A DNA stretch of 64,000 nt from Mesorhizobium sp. CA8 (GTDB lineage: Bacteria > Pseudomonadota > Alphaproteobacteria > Rhizobiales > Rhizobiaceae). Below, piece after piece: positions 31,939 to 40,920 of this stretch (position 1 is its first letter; every line of letters begins with the position of its first letter). The position numbers and the translations under genes are program-made. The stretch is taken from positions 42,555-106,554 of the forward strand of contig NZ_JAIUHG010000024.1 of the NCBI RefSeq assembly GCF_020164955.1. The letters are read 5' to 3'. The notes under the pieces were generated by a model that was not told where the DNA came from, did not search any database, and worked only from the letters and a program-made list of their open reading frames with translations.

Positions 31939-34671
31939 TCAGGCGAAGGCGCCGTGGCAGTGCTTGTACTTCTTGCCGGAGCCGCAGGGGCAGAGCTCGT
32001 TGCGGCCGACCTTGCCCCAGCTCGCGGGGTTCTTCGGGTCGCGGTTTTCCGGCGCGACGACGGCGCTGGTGTCCTGTCGCATCAGAAGCGCGGTCTCGCC
32101 GCCCTGGAAATCGTCCTCGCCGGTGGAGCCGTCGATATGGCTGCCGAACATCTCGGGAGCTTCGGGCGGCGGCGCGTCGGCCGCCTGGCGCACCAGCTCC
32201 ACGCGCATCAATTGCGCGGTGACCGCCTGGCGCAGATTGCCGAGCATGGCCTGGAACAGCTCGAAGGCTTCGCTCTTGTATTCCTGCAGCGGGTCACGCT
32301 GGGCATAGCCGCGGAAGCCGACGACCGAGCGCAGATGATCGAGATTGACGATGTGCTCGCGCCACAGATGGTCGAGCGTCTGCAGCACCACCGAACGTTC
32401 GACATAGTTCATCACGTCCGGACCGAAGCGGTCGGCACGCTCCTTGGCGGCCGCGTCCGCCGCGGCGGTGATGCGTTCGCGGATGTCGTCCTCTGCGATG
32501 CCTTCTTCCTTGACCCATTCCTCGATCGGCAGGTCGAGATTGAGATACTGCGCCACTTCCTCCTTGAGCCCGGCGACGTTCCACTGCTCGGCATAGGCAT
32601 TCTCGGGGATGTTCTTGGTGACGATCTCTTCGATGACACCTTCGCGCATCTCGGCGATCGTCTCCGACAGGCCTTCGCCGTCCATCAGCTCGATGCGCTG
32701 CTCAAACACAACTTTGCGCTGGTCGTTGGCAACGTCGTCATATTTCAGAAGGTTCTTGCGGATGTCGAAGTTGCGCGCCTCGACCTTCTTCTGCGCCTTC
32801 TCCAGCGCCTTGTTGATCCAGGGGTGGATGATCGCCTCGTCCTCCTTGAGGCCGAGCTTCTGCAGCATCCCGTCCATGCGTTCTGAGCCGAAGATGCGCA
32901 TTAGGTCATCCTGCAGCGACAGGAAGAATTTCGAGCGGCCCGGATCGCCCTGGCGGCCGGAGCGGCCACGCAGCTGGTTGTCGATGCGGCGCGATTCGTG
33001 ACGTTCGGTGGCCAGAACATAGAGGCCGCCGGCGGCCAGCGCCTTTTCTTTCAGGCGCTCGACATCGTCTTGGATTTCCTTTTCCCGCGCCTCGCGCTCC
33101 GGCCCGGCCGGCATGTCGCCGAGTTCCTCGGCGATGCGCATCTCGGCATTGCCGCCGAGCTTGATGTCGGTGCCGCGGCCGGCCATGTTGGTGGCGATGG
33201 TGATAGCGCCGGGCTTGCCGGCCTGGGCGACGATGGACGCCTCCCGTTCATGGTGACGGGCGTTCAGCACCTCGAAGTCCTTGATGCCTTCCTTGCGCAA
33301 GCGCTCGGCAAGCAGCTCGGATTTCTCGATCGAGGTGGTGCCGACCAGGATCGGCTGGCCACGGTCGCGCGCGTCTTTGATTTCCTTGACGATCGCCTTG
33401 TATTTCTCTTCCACCGTCCGGTAGACCTCGTCGTCCTCGTCCTTGCGGGCGACCGGCAGGTTGGTCGGGATCTCGGTGACTTCGAGATTGTAGATGTTGG
33501 CGAATTCCTCGGCCTCGGTGAGCGCCGTGCCGGTCATGCCGGCAAGCTTCTTGTAGAGGCGGAAATAGTTCTGGAAGGTGACGGAGGCCAGCGTCTGGTT
33601 CTCCGGCTGGATCTGCACATGCTCCTTGGCTTCAAGGGCCTGGTGCAGGCCTTCCGAATAACGGCGTCCAGGCATCATGCGGCCGGTGAACTCGTCGATG
33701 ATGACGATCTCGCCGTTGCGCACGATGTAGTCCCTGTCCTTCTGGAACAACAGATGCGCCTTTAGCGCGTTGTTGACATGGTGGACGATGGCGACGTTCT
33801 CGACGTCGTAGAGCGACTCGCCCTTCAACAGGCCGGCGTCGCGCAGCATGTTTTCCAGCTTCTCGGTGCCGTCCTCAGTGAAGATCGTCGTCTTCTGCTT
33901 CTCGTCCACCTCGTAATCGGCCGGGCCGAGCTTCAGCATGAAGGCGTCGATGGTGTTGTACATTTCCGAGCGGTCTTCGAGAGGACCGGAAATGATCAGC
34001 GGCGTGCGCGCTTCGTCGACCAGGATGGAATCGACCTCGTCGACGATGGCGTAGGAATGACCACGCTGCACCATTTGCGAGCGCTCATACTTCATGTTGT
34101 CGCGCAGATAGTCGAAGCCGAGCTCGTTGTTGGTGGCATAGGTGACGTCGCAGGCGTAGGCGTCGCGGCGTTCCTCGTCGGAAAGGCCGTGGACGATGAT
34201 GCCAACCGTCAGGCCGAGGAATTTGTAGACGCGGCCCATCCATTCGGCGTCGCGCTTGGCGAGATAGTCGTTGACGGTGACGACATGCACGCCCTTGCCG
34301 GCGAGCGCATTGAGGTAGACCGGCAAGGTGGCGACCAGCGTCTTGCCCTCGCCGGTGCGCATCTCGGCGATGCCGCCATTGTGAAGCACCATGCCGCCGA
34401 TCAACTGGACGTCGAAAGGCCGCATGCCGAGCACGCGGCGGGCCGCTTCGCGCACCGTGGCGAAGGCCGGAACCAAGAGATCTTCGAGCGAAGCGCCGTT
34501 GGCCAGATCCTGGCGGAATTTCTCCGTGCGCCCGGCGAGCTCGGCGTCGGAAAGCGCCCGCATCTCGTTTTCCATCGCGTTGATGGCTTCGACCCTGGGC
34601 CGGGTCGACTTGACGCGGCGGTCGTTGGAAGAACCGAAAACCTTACGGGCGAGACCGCCGAGACTGACCAT
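31939..34671 (-). CDS. secA: Protein translocase ATPase SecA
   Basis: ATP-driven motor for Sec-dependent export. It has 910 residues, standard for alphaproteobacteria. Walker A is MRTGEGKT (104-111), the DEAD-box-like VDEVDSILVDEAR follows, then the preprotein cross-linking domain, the second nucleotide fold with GRGTDIKLGGNAEMR, and the C-terminal zinc-binding tail CPCGSGKKYKHCHG that binds SecB. I chose ATG 34671, with AAAGGGA upstream, because the open frame's further upstream extension has no family similarity. It is divergent from the periplasmic parvulin gene, itself a Sec client. Confidence 0.97.
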   Translation of the reverse strand: MVSLGGLARKVFGSSNDRRVKSTRPRVEAINAMENEMRALSDAELAGRTEKFRQDLANGASLEDLLVPAFATVREAARRVLGMRPFDVQLIGGMVLHNGGIAEMRTGEGKTLVATLPVYLNALAGKGVHVVTVNDYLAKRDAEWMGRVYKFLGLTVGIIVHGLSDEERRDAYACDVTYATNNELGFDYLRDNMKYERSQMVQRGHSYAIVDEVDSILVDEARTPLIISGPLEDRSEMYNTIDAFMLKLGPADYEVDEKQKTTIFTEDGTEKLENMLRDAGLLKGESLYDVENVAIVHHVNNALKAHLLFQKDRDYIVRNGEIVIIDEFTGRMMPGRRYSEGLHQALEAKEHVQIQPENQTLASVTFQNYFRLYKKLAGMTGTALTEAEEFANIYNLEVTEIPTNLPVARKDEDDEVYRTVEEKYKAIVKEIKDARDRGQPILVGTTSIEKSELLAERLRKEGIKDFEVLNARHHEREASIVAQAGKPGAITIATNMAGRGTDIKLGGNAEMRIAEELGDMPAGPEREAREKEIQDDVERLKEKALAAGGLYVLATERHESRRIDNQLRGRSGRQGDPGRSKFFLSLQDDLMRIFGSERMDGMLQKLGLKEDEAIIHPWINKALEKAQKKVEARNFDIRKNLLKYDDVANDQRKVVFEQRIELMDGEGLSETIAEMREGVIEEIVTKNIPENAYAEQWNVAGLKEEVAQYLNLDLPIEEWVKEEGIAEDDIRERITAAADAAAKERADRFGPDVMNYVERSVVLQTLDHLWREHIVNLDHLRSVVGFRGYAQRDPLQEYKSEAFELFQAMLGNLRQAVTAQLMRVELVRQAADAPPPEAPEMFGSHIDGSTGEDDFQGGETALLMRQDTSAVVAPENRDPKNPASWGKVGRNELCPCGSGKKYKHCHGAFA

Positions 34672-34933
34672 CCAATGGTCCCTTTCGATAGCAATTTTGG
34701 CCGTTTGCGACAGGCACCTGGCGGGCCCATCAAATCCGCGTGAATGCGGACAAACGCAAAAAGCGCCCGGAAAACGGTTCTGGACGCCAAGTCGTTGGAC
34801 AGATAAGAGGGGGCTCAATCGATGTCAACGCCGCGTTAGCCCTATGGGCAGCGCCAAATTCCGCCACAATCCGACTGATCTGGAACCCTTTCGCTCACGC
34901 GATCCTTATTGGCAATCCCTTGGAGTTATCTCG

Positions 34934-35851
34934 ATGTCCCTGTCGTTCCGCCGCGCCTCGCTCGCCAGTCTCGGTCTGGCCTTCGGGCTCTCGGCTCTTT
35001 GCCTGTCGCCGCTGATGGCGCAGGAGACCAAGCCGGATGCAGCCGCGCCCGCCGCTGCGCCCGCGAAGCCGGTCGATCCCAATGCGGTGGTCGCCACCAT
35101 CAATGGCGAGAAGCTGACCGAGGCCGATCTTCAGCTCGCCGAAGGCGAACTGTCGCAGCAGTTCGCGCAACTGCCGCCCGACCAGCGCCGCGCGGCCGCC
35201 CTTTCGGCGGCGATCGAAATCCGCGTCATGGCCAAGAAGGCGGTCGATGCTGGCCTCGACAAGGATGCCGACTTCCAGCGCCGCATGGCTTTCCTGCAGG
35301 CGCGCGCCCTGCATGGCGAGGTGGTCGAGAAGGAAGTGGTCGACAAGGTGACCGATGCCGAAGTGCGCGCCCGCTACGACCAGGAGATCGCCAACACGCC
35401 GCCGGTCAATGAAGTGCATGCGCGTCACATCCTTGTGAAGACGAAGGAAGAGGCCGAGGCGATCATCAAGCAGCTCGACGGCGGCGCCGACTTCCAGAAG
35501 CTCGCCAACGAACACACCAATGACCCCTCGGGCAAAACCAATGGCGGCGATCTCGGCTGGTTCGGACCGGGCCAGATGGTGCCGGAATTCGACAAGGCGG
35601 CCTTGGCGCTCGACGTCGGCAAGTACACTAAGGAGCCGGTGCAGACGCAATTCGGCTGGCATGTCATCAAGCTCGAGGACAAGCGCGCCAAGCAGCCGCC
35701 GGCCTTCGACGACGTCAAGGACCAGGCCAAGCAGGCGGTGATCCGCGACAAGTATTTCGCCATGGTCAAGGACCTGCGCGGAGCCGCCAAGGTCGAGATT
35801 CCGGACGAGAAACTCAAGAAGGACGTCGACGCGCTGGAAGGCAGCAAGTAG
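34934..35851 (+). CDS. Periplasmic parvulin-type peptidyl-prolyl isomerase
   Basis: Folding catalyst of 305 residues with a signal peptide (about 1-29, ending LMAQ) and a SurA/PrsA-like N-terminal chaperone region (about 45-140). One parvulin domain starts at HARHILVKTKEEAE (about 159-172) and includes GGDLGWFGPGQMVPEFDKAA (about 204-223). An Ala/Pro-rich linker follows the signal peptide. The ATG at 34934 is the start of the signal peptide. It probably folds outer-membrane proteins after SecA-driven export. It ends at a strong terminator with a TTCG tetraloop. Confidence 0.93.
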   Translation: MSLSFRRASLASLGLAFGLSALCLSPLMAQETKPDAAAPAAAPAKPVDPNAVVATINGEKLTEADLQLAEGELSQQFAQLPPDQRRAAALSAAIEIRVMAKKAVDAGLDKDADFQRRMAFLQARALHGEVVEKEVVDKVTDAEVRARYDQEIANTPPVNEVHARHILVKTKEEAEAIIKQLDGGADFQKLANEHTNDPSGKTNGGDLGWFGPGQMVPEFDKAALALDVGKYTKEPVQTQFGWHVIKLEDKRAKQPPAFDDVKDQAKQAVIRDKYFAMVKDLRGAAKVEIPDEKLKKDVDALEGSK

Positions 35852-35875
35852 TCCGCTACCCGCTGGGTATCCTCC

Positions 35876-35907
35876 AAAGGGCGCCTTCGGGCGCCCTTTG
35901 CTTTTCT
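35876..35907 (+). terminator. Rho-independent terminator after the parvulin gene
   Basis: Perfect 10-bp stem AAAGGGCGCC/GGCGCCCTTT (35876-35885, 35890-35899) closed by a TTCG tetraloop and followed by GCTTTTCT. Because the stem ends in AAA/TTT it can also act on the opposite strand for the convergent tetR gene, which ends at 35911. Confidence 0.9.
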
Positions 35908-35910
35908 GGT

Positions 35911-36504
35911 TCAGGCGGTCACTATTCCCCGCGCGATATAGCGCACGGCCGCGCGGATCGCCGCCACGTCCTCGTCGAGCCGTTCGGTCAGCAGATGCCG
36001 CCAGGCGAAGGAAGCGATCAGGTCGGCGACGATCCCGGCATCGACATCGGCCGCGACCTCGCCCCGCGCCTTGGCGCGCTCGATCATCCGGCCGGTGTGG
36101 CTGCGGCGTCCGTTCGAATATTCGGCAAGCGCTGCGGCCGCTGTCTCGTCCGACTGGGCCTCTGCGATGAGCGAACGGAAGATGTTGCCCGACGGGGTGT
36201 CGCGCCAATGCGCGAAAAGATTTTCAAGGAAGCCGGCCAGATCGTCCTCGATGTTCCCAGTGTCGGGCGTCTCGACGCGCTTCTGCCGCTGGTAGATCTC
36301 GATCAGCAGCGCCGCCTTGCTCGGCCACCAGCGGTAGATGGTCGGCTTGCCCGCCCGCGCCCGCCGGGCGACGGCCTCGATCGAGAAGCCGGCATAGCCA
36401 GCCTCGCGCAGCACCGCCTCGGCGGCGTTGATGATGGCATCGGCGCTTTCGGGATTGCGTTTCGCGCCGATCGACTTGCGCCCGCGAACGGCGGTTTCGC
36501 CCAT
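35911..36504 (-). CDS. TetR/AcrR-family transcriptional regulator
   Basis: One-component repressor of 197 residues. The N-terminal HTH reads AGFSIEAVARRARAGKPTIYRWWPSKAALL (about 38-67; recognition helix GKPTIYRWW), followed by a helical ligand domain with a TetR_C_11-like pattern. The ATG at 36504 has AAGGAAG upstream. Longer upstream frames on this strand run antisense through argJ and are rejected. A palindrome 59-73 bases upstream is the likely autoregulatory site. No transporter or enzyme gene is paired with it, so the ligand and targets are unknown. Confidence 0.9.
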   Translation of the reverse strand: MGETAVRGRKSIGAKRNPESADAIINAAEAVLREAGYAGFSIEAVARRARAGKPTIYRWWPSKAALLIEIYQRQKRVETPDTGNIEDDLAGFLENLFAHWRDTPSGNIFRSLIAEAQSDETAAAALAEYSNGRRSHTGRMIERAKARGEVAADVDAGIVADLIASFAWRHLLTERLDEDVAAIRAAVRYIARGIVTA

Positions 36505-36537
36505 CGAGGTCTTCCTTAGCCGGTGAATCTGCCGCCG

Positions 36538-36577
36538 ATCATATTGGCTTCGGCGATGAAACGAAACGACGCGTTTC
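36538..36577 (-). promoter_or_regulatory. Candidate tetR promoter with overlapping operator palindrome
   Basis: GAAACG-ACG-CGTTTC (36563-36577) is a perfect 6-bp inverted repeat. On the minus strand TATGAT (36538-36543) is a good -10 hexamer, and a weak TTTCGT -35 17 bases further up overlaps the palindrome. Binding there would block tetR transcription. Promoter strength and regulator are inferred. Confidence 0.45.
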
Positions 36578-36691
36578 CAACCGCAAAGCCCCCGGCCACG
36601 CCGCGAAGGCACGGCCAGAACGCCCCTTGCGCCGGCGCGCGCTATCGGGCAAACCGGCCTTCCTTTCGTGTTCTGCCGCTCCGGGGTCTCG

Positions 36692-37933
36692 ATGTCCGCT
36701 ACGATTTCGCCGCTCGCACCGAAGAAATATCCGAAGATGCCGGCCATCGAAGGTGTGCGCATCGCGACCGCCGAAGCCGGCATCAAGTACCGGAACAGAA
36801 CCGACCTGCTGGCCATGGTCTTCGATCCCGGCACGGCTGTCGCCGGCGTGTTCACCAAGTCGAAATGTCCGTCGGCGCCGGTCGATTTCTGCCGCCAGAA
36901 CCTGCCTGCCGGCAAGGCGCGCGTGCTGGTGGTCAATTCCGGCAACGCCAACGCCTTCACCGGCAAGAAGGGCAAGGCTTCGACCGCGCTGACCGGTGAG
37001 GCGGCAGCCAAGGCCGCAGGATGTTCGCAGAGCGAAGTGTTTCTGGCCTCGACCGGTGTCATCGGCGAGCCGCTCGACACCACCAAGTTCAGCCATCTGC
37101 TGGCCGGCCTGGTCAAGGACGGCAAGCCGGATTTGTGGACCGAGGCGGCGAAGGCCATCATGACCACGGACACCTATCCGAAAGTGGCGACGGCGACGGT
37201 CAAACTCGGCGATACCGACGTCACCATCAACGGCATCGCCAAGGGCGCGGGCATGATCGCGCCCGACATGGCGACGATGCTTTCCTTCATCGCCACCGAC
37301 GCGCCGATCGCAGCCCCCGTGCTGCAGGACCTGTTGTCGCGCGGTACGGCCAAGACCTTCAATGCGGTGACCGTCGACAGCGACACCTCGACCAGCGACA
37401 CGCTGCTTTTCTTCGCCACCGGCAAGGCCGCCGCGCGCGGCGCGCCGGCGATCAGCGATCCGAAGGATGCGCGGCTCGGCGCGTTCCGCCGGGCGCTCGG
37501 CAAGGTGTTGAAGTCGCTGGCGCTGCAAGTGGTGCGCGACGGCGAGGGCGCGCGCAAGCAGGTCGAAGTTACCGTCACCGGCGCCAAATCGGCGCGTTCG
37601 GCCAAACGGATCGCACTCTCGATCGCCAATTCGCCGCTGGTCAAGACGGCGGTCGCGGGCGAGGACGCCAATTGGGGCCGCGTGGTGATGGCCGTCGGCA
37701 AGGCCGGCGAGCCGGCCGACCGCGACCGGCTGTCGATCTGGTTCGGCGACAACCGCCTGGCGCATGAGGGCGAGCGCGATCCGGCTTATTCGGAGGAAGC
37801 GACCTCGGCCTATATGAAGCGCGACGACATCCGCATCCGCGCCGATCTCGGCATCGGCCGCGGCAAGGCGACGGTGTGGACCTGCGACCTCACCAAGGAA
37901 TATGTCGCCATCAACGGCGATTACCGGAGCTGA
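36692..37933 (+). CDS. argJ: Bifunctional ornithine acetyltransferase/N-acetylglutamate synthase
   Basis: Arginine biosynthesis enzyme that recycles the acetyl group from N-acetylornithine to glutamate and may also use acetyl-CoA. The 413-residue precursor self-cleaves before Thr195 in the KGAGMIAPDMATML segment to give alpha and beta chains, and the new N-terminal Thr is the nucleophile. Early family blocks such as VVNSGNANAFTG are intact. ATG 36692 follows a short leader, and an in-frame upstream start at 36668 is less likely. It is followed by the GNAT gene with a one-base overlap (TGATG). Confidence 0.95.
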   Translation: MSATISPLAPKKYPKMPAIEGVRIATAEAGIKYRNRTDLLAMVFDPGTAVAGVFTKSKCPSAPVDFCRQNLPAGKARVLVVNSGNANAFTGKKGKASTALTGEAAAKAAGCSQSEVFLASTGVIGEPLDTTKFSHLLAGLVKDGKPDLWTEAAKAIMTTDTYPKVATATVKLGDTDVTINGIAKGAGMIAPDMATMLSFIATDAPIAAPVLQDLLSRGTAKTFNAVTVDSDTSTSDTLLFFATGKAAARGAPAISDPKDARLGAFRRALGKVLKSLALQVVRDGEGARKQVEVTVTGAKSARSAKRIALSIANSPLVKTAVAGEDANWGRVVMAVGKAGEPADRDRLSIWFGDNRLAHEGERDPAYSEEATSAYMKRDDIRIRADLGIGRGKATVWTCDLTKEYVAINGDYRS

Positions 37934-38712
37934 TGGCGCCGGTGTCCAGGCATCCGGCAAGCGTGCTGGCGGTCGTGCGCCGCTACGAGGCGGCGGGTTT
38001 TCGCGCCTGGCCGGCGGCGGCGGTTCATTATGACGGGACCTGGGTGGTGCGGCTCACGGCCGGGCACCCAGCCAAACGCCTGAACTCGGTCAATCCGCTC
38101 GATCCGGGCGACACGCACGCGATCGAGGAGCGCATCGGCCGCGCCGCGAGGCGCTTCGATGCCTATGGCCGGCCGCTGACCTTTCGCATGTCGCCGCTGT
38201 CGGGGCAGGTGCTGTCCGCGCATCTCGACAAGGCCGGCTGGAACAGGTTTGACGAATCCCTGGTCATGCGGCTGCCGCTGAAGGAGCTTGAGCTTGGCGC
38301 AGCCATGGACCAGATACCGCTCAAGGACATCAGCCGCTTCATCGGCGCGTCGCTGAGGACGAGCGGCTCGGACGCCTCGCTGCGGCCCGGCCTGTCCGAG
38401 GTCATCGGCGCCATCCAGCCGGAGGCGGGGCTGTTCGCGCTCGAAGACGGCAACGAGCCGCTGGCGACGCTGATCTGCGTCCACGACGGCGACCTCGCAG
38501 GTCTGTTCGAGGTCGCCACCGAAAAGGCGGCGCGCAACAAGGGCCATGGCCGCAATCTCATCCTGTCGGCGCTGAAATGGGCGCGGCTGCGCGGCGCGCG
38601 CGAGGCCTGGCTGCAGGTCGAGGCCGGCAACCTACCGGCGCTTTCGCTCTACCGGTCGCTCGGCTTCGAGGAAGTCTATCGCTACCACTATCGACGGCCG
38701 CCGGGCGCATGA
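37933..38712 (+). CDS. GNAT-family N-acetyltransferase
   Basis: A 259-residue protein with a C-terminal GNAT domain. The acetyl-CoA loop region is present as KAARNKGHGRNLILSALKWA (about 197-216), followed by LQVEAGNLPALSLYRSLGFEEVYRYHYR (quoted in part: NLPALSLYRSLGF), the typical final strand-helix of the fold. The first 120 residues are a degenerate second GNAT-like half. It is coupled to argJ by a one-base overlap and to mutT by a 4-base overlap. The substrate is unknown. Being next to argJ does not prove a role in arginine synthesis. Confidence 0.88.
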   Translation: MAPVSRHPASVLAVVRRYEAAGFRAWPAAAVHYDGTWVVRLTAGHPAKRLNSVNPLDPGDTHAIEERIGRAARRFDAYGRPLTFRMSPLSGQVLSAHLDKAGWNRFDESLVMRLPLKELELGAAMDQIPLKDISRFIGASLRTSGSDASLRPGLSEVIGAIQPEAGLFALEDGNEPLATLICVHDGDLAGLFEVATEKAARNKGHGRNLILSALKWARLRGAREAWLQVEAGNLPALSLYRSLGFEEVYRYHYRRPPGA

Positions 38713-39131
38713 GCGAGGTCAAGCCAACCGGAAAGCGCCTGCTCCTGGTCGCCGCCTGCGCGCTGGTCGACACCGACCGGCGCGTGCTCCTGGCGCAGCG
38801 CCCGGAAGGCAAGCAGCTTGCCGGCCTGTGGGAGTTTCCAGGCGGCAAGGTCGAGCCCGGCGAGACGCCGGAGGAGTGCCTGATCCGCGAATTGCATGAG
38901 GAGCTCGGTATCGAGACCGAAATTCCGTGCCTTGCGCCGCTCACCTTCGCCAGCCACTCCTATGACGATTTTCATCTCCTGATGCCGCTCTACGTCTGCC
39001 GCCGCTTCCGCGGGATCGCGCAGCCCAGGGAAGGGCAGGGGCTCAAATGGGTCAGGCCGCGGCAGATGCGCGACTATCCGATGCCCCCGGCCGACGCGCC
39101 GCTGATCCAGTTCCTCATCGATCTTTTGTAG
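38709..39131 (+). CDS. mutT: MutT-type Nudix hydrolase (8-oxo-dGTP diphosphatase)
   Basis: Nucleotide-pool sanitising enzyme of 140 residues. The complete Nudix box is at about 44-66 (GGKVEPGETPEECLIRELHEE plus LG; catalytic pattern GX5EX7REUXEEXGU satisfied). LAGLWEFPGGK and the C-terminal WVRPRQMRDYPMPPAD fit the MutT rather than the RppH group. The ATG at 38709 overlaps the GNAT stop (ATGA), so argJ-GNAT-mutT form one transcript. It should hydrolyse 8-oxo-dGTP to prevent A:T to C:G transversions. Confidence 0.92.
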   Translation: MSEVKPTGKRLLLVAACALVDTDRRVLLAQRPEGKQLAGLWEFPGGKVEPGETPEECLIRELHEELGIETEIPCLAPLTFASHSYDDFHLLMPLYVCRRFRGIAQPREGQGLKWVRPRQMRDYPMPPADAPLIQFLIDLL

Positions 39132-39297
39132 ATTCACGGCCGACTTCGCCGCAGCTCGCCGTTGCCCGGAAACGGTGAATGTTTTCGCACGTTTGCCGGG
39201 GCTGCGTAGCCAGCGTTAATGCAAGATTTATCTCGACGTGAAAAATTGCCCGAGGCCGTTTCGCGCGGCGATATCGTCGATGATTGGGAAACACGGC

Positions 39298-39618
39298 ATG
39301 AGCCTTGAAAGAGACTGGCACTCGATCCGGCCCGACCGAGGCTTCCGCGTCGTGGACGCCGGCATGGGTATCCTGCGGGTCACGCTTCTCTTCGGCTCGG
39401 CCGCGGTGGCGCTGGCGCTGATCGCAACGCCTTTCCTGGACAACCAGACCCGGCCGCAAAGCGCCCGCGATGGCTTCGCCGGCGGGCTCGATATGACGGC
39501 GACCGGATCGATCGGCCATCGCCTCAATACATATACGCTGCGCCGTAGCGTGCTGCAGCCATTGCCCAGTTCAATCTGCGTCATCCGCAATGATGGCAGC
39601 CGCAGCGGCGGGTGCTGA
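39298..39618 (+). CDS. Hypothetical single-pass membrane protein
   Basis: A 106-residue protein with one hydrophobic segment (about 24-44: ILRVTLLFGSAAVALALIA) and a C-terminal part without recognised domain (about 55-106). It lies between mutT and the Flp pilin gene, on the same strand as the pilin and separated from it by 110 bases that hold several TTAA boxes. ATG 39298 gives the N terminus MSLERDWHSIRPDRGF. I know no function. The position suggests, without proof, a link to the pilin. Confidence 0.6.
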   Translation: MSLERDWHSIRPDRGFRVVDAGMGILRVTLLFGSAAVALALIATPFLDNQTRPQSARDGFAGGLDMTATGSIGHRLNTYTLRRSVLQPLPSSICVIRNDGSRSGGC

Positions 39619-39623
39619 CTTGG

Positions 39624-39690
39624 TTAATGATTTTTTGGCACAGCGGCATTTCATTCGCTGTTAAGCTTTTACCGTTAACCTTTCTTAACG
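39624..39690 (+). promoter_or_regulatory. TTAA box cluster upstream of the Flp pilin gene
   Basis: Four TTAA boxes within 65 bases (39624, 39661, 39675, 39685). The last two read GTTAACC and CTTAAC with a 6-base gap between the TTAA cores. CtrA, the alphaproteobacterial cell-cycle regulator, binds TTAA-N7-TTAA and also TTAACC-type half sites, and in Caulobacter it controls pilA. The spacing is one base short of the full consensus. Confidence 0.45.
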
Positions 39691-39728
39691 GGTAGGACAT
39701 TAGAATTTCTGCATAAGGGGTGATGGCC

Positions 39729-39908
39729 ATGAAGAACCTGCTGCAGCAATTCATTAAAGATGAGACGGGCGCCACGGCTATCGAATATGGCCTAATCGTC
39801 ACGGTGCTGTCGCTCGTGATCATCGGCGGGGTCGGCAAGGCGGCGGATGCGCTCCAGTGGTTGTTTAGCGATAACAACAGCAGACTGGTCCAAGCTTTCT
39901 CCCCCTGA
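39729..39908 (+). CDS. Flp-family type IVb pilin
   Basis: Pilin precursor of 59 residues. A short charged leader precedes the processing region, and GATAIEYGLIVTVLSL carries the conserved Glu-Tyr pair of Flp pilins, followed by the single hydrophobic helix (about 16-38). ATG 39729 is chosen because AAGGGG sits nine bases upstream; ATG 39723 or GTG 39720 would place it too close. No tad/cpa secretion genes are in the window, so this is an orphan copy whose export must use a machinery encoded elsewhere. Confidence 0.9.
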   Translation: MKNLLQQFIKDETGATAIEYGLIVTVLSLVIIGGVGKAADALQWLFSDNNSRLVQAFSP

Positions 39909-39938
39909 GCGTGCCGGTCAGGCAATCAGAGGCGGCAG

Positions 39939-40835
39939 TCAACGCTTCCGCACGTCCTCCAGGACAGTTTTCAGCGAAACCTTGGCCGATCCTGGCCTGA
40001 GCGGTTTTTGCTGCGAGGCGTCGGGCGCCCAGCCGGACATCCAGACAACCGAAAAACTCGCGCGCACACGGCCGTCCGGGTCCGAGAACCGTTCCGCATA
40101 GATTTCCGCGGCGCGGGCAAAGAGCCGTCTGCCGGCCGGCCGGCGGCTGCGATCGACGAGAACGCTGGTTTCGCCCATCGCGCGCAGATCGGCAGCGAGA
40201 TCGAACAGCGTGTCGTAGCGCACCGCGACCGTTTCGACATCGGCGACAGGCAAGGCCAGGCCGGCGCGCTGCAACAGCGCGCCCGCGTCGCGCACGTCGG
40301 TGAAGGGAAGGATGCGCGGGCTTGCGCCGCCGTACAGCTCCGTCTCGGCCGCAAGCATGCTTTCGCGCAATTCAGCCAACGTGCCCGCGCCGGCGAGAGC
40401 GCCCAGGAACAGGCCGTCCGGTTTCAGCGCCCGGCGGATTTGCGCGAGCACGCCGGGAATGTCGTTCATCGCGTGCAACGAGAGCAGGGAAACGACGAGA
40501 TCGAGGCTGCCTTCCTCGAACGGCACGGTTTCCGGCGGCGCCACCAGGCCGGGGCTGCCGGCCAGAAGCGCGTCGTCCATCTCGACGCGCACGATCTCGC
40601 CGACCTTGCCGCTGTCGGCAAGCACGTCCGCCGCCCCCGACGTCTGACAGAACAGCGCGGCCGCCCTGTCGAAGCGGCGTTCGACGGCACCCAGCCGGTC
40701 GGCAAGATCCTCCGCGGCGCGGCGCATCAGGAAATCGGAGCCTTCGACGGGGCGCGAGAGCGCCCGGCGCTTGCGCGCGAGCCAGAGCTCAGTGTCAATC
40801 AAGGGCTGCAATGAAAAGCTTCCTGTTGTCCGCAC
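39939..40835 (-). CDS. BioC/NDUFAF5-like methyltransferase-domain protein
   Basis: A 298-residue protein with a class I methyltransferase fold. VVSLLSLHAMNDIPGVLAQIRRALKPDGLFLGAL (quoted in part: SLHAMNDIPGVLAQIRRALK, about 116-135) matches the post-motif II to III region of Methyltransf_11. The glycine-rich SAM motif is weak. Alphaproteobacterial proteins of this type resemble human NDUFAF5, a complex I assembly factor, but its reaction is not shown here. The start is uncertain: GTG 40835 gives the longest form and TTG 40802 would match the usual shorter N terminus. It overlaps the upstream region of divergent comF. Confidence 0.8.
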   Translation of the reverse strand: MRTTGSFSLQPLIDTELWLARKRRALSRPVEGSDFLMRRAAEDLADRLGAVERRFDRAAALFCQTSGAADVLADSGKVGEIVRVEMDDALLAGSPGLVAPPETVPFEEGSLDLVVSLLSLHAMNDIPGVLAQIRRALKPDGLFLGALAGAGTLAELRESMLAAETELYGGASPRILPFTDVRDAGALLQRAGLALPVADVETVAVRYDTLFDLAADLRAMGETSVLVDRSRRPAGRRLFARAAEIYAERFSDPDGRVRASFSVVWMSGWAPDASQQKPLRPGSAKVSLKTVLEDVRKR

Positions 40836-40920
40836 ATGCCGCAGTGGTGTTAAGGTAGCGCGGGTTTCCTTTCACGTGGCCGATCCGGTGCACAAGATCA
40901 AGACCATAGCGGTCCAGGAT

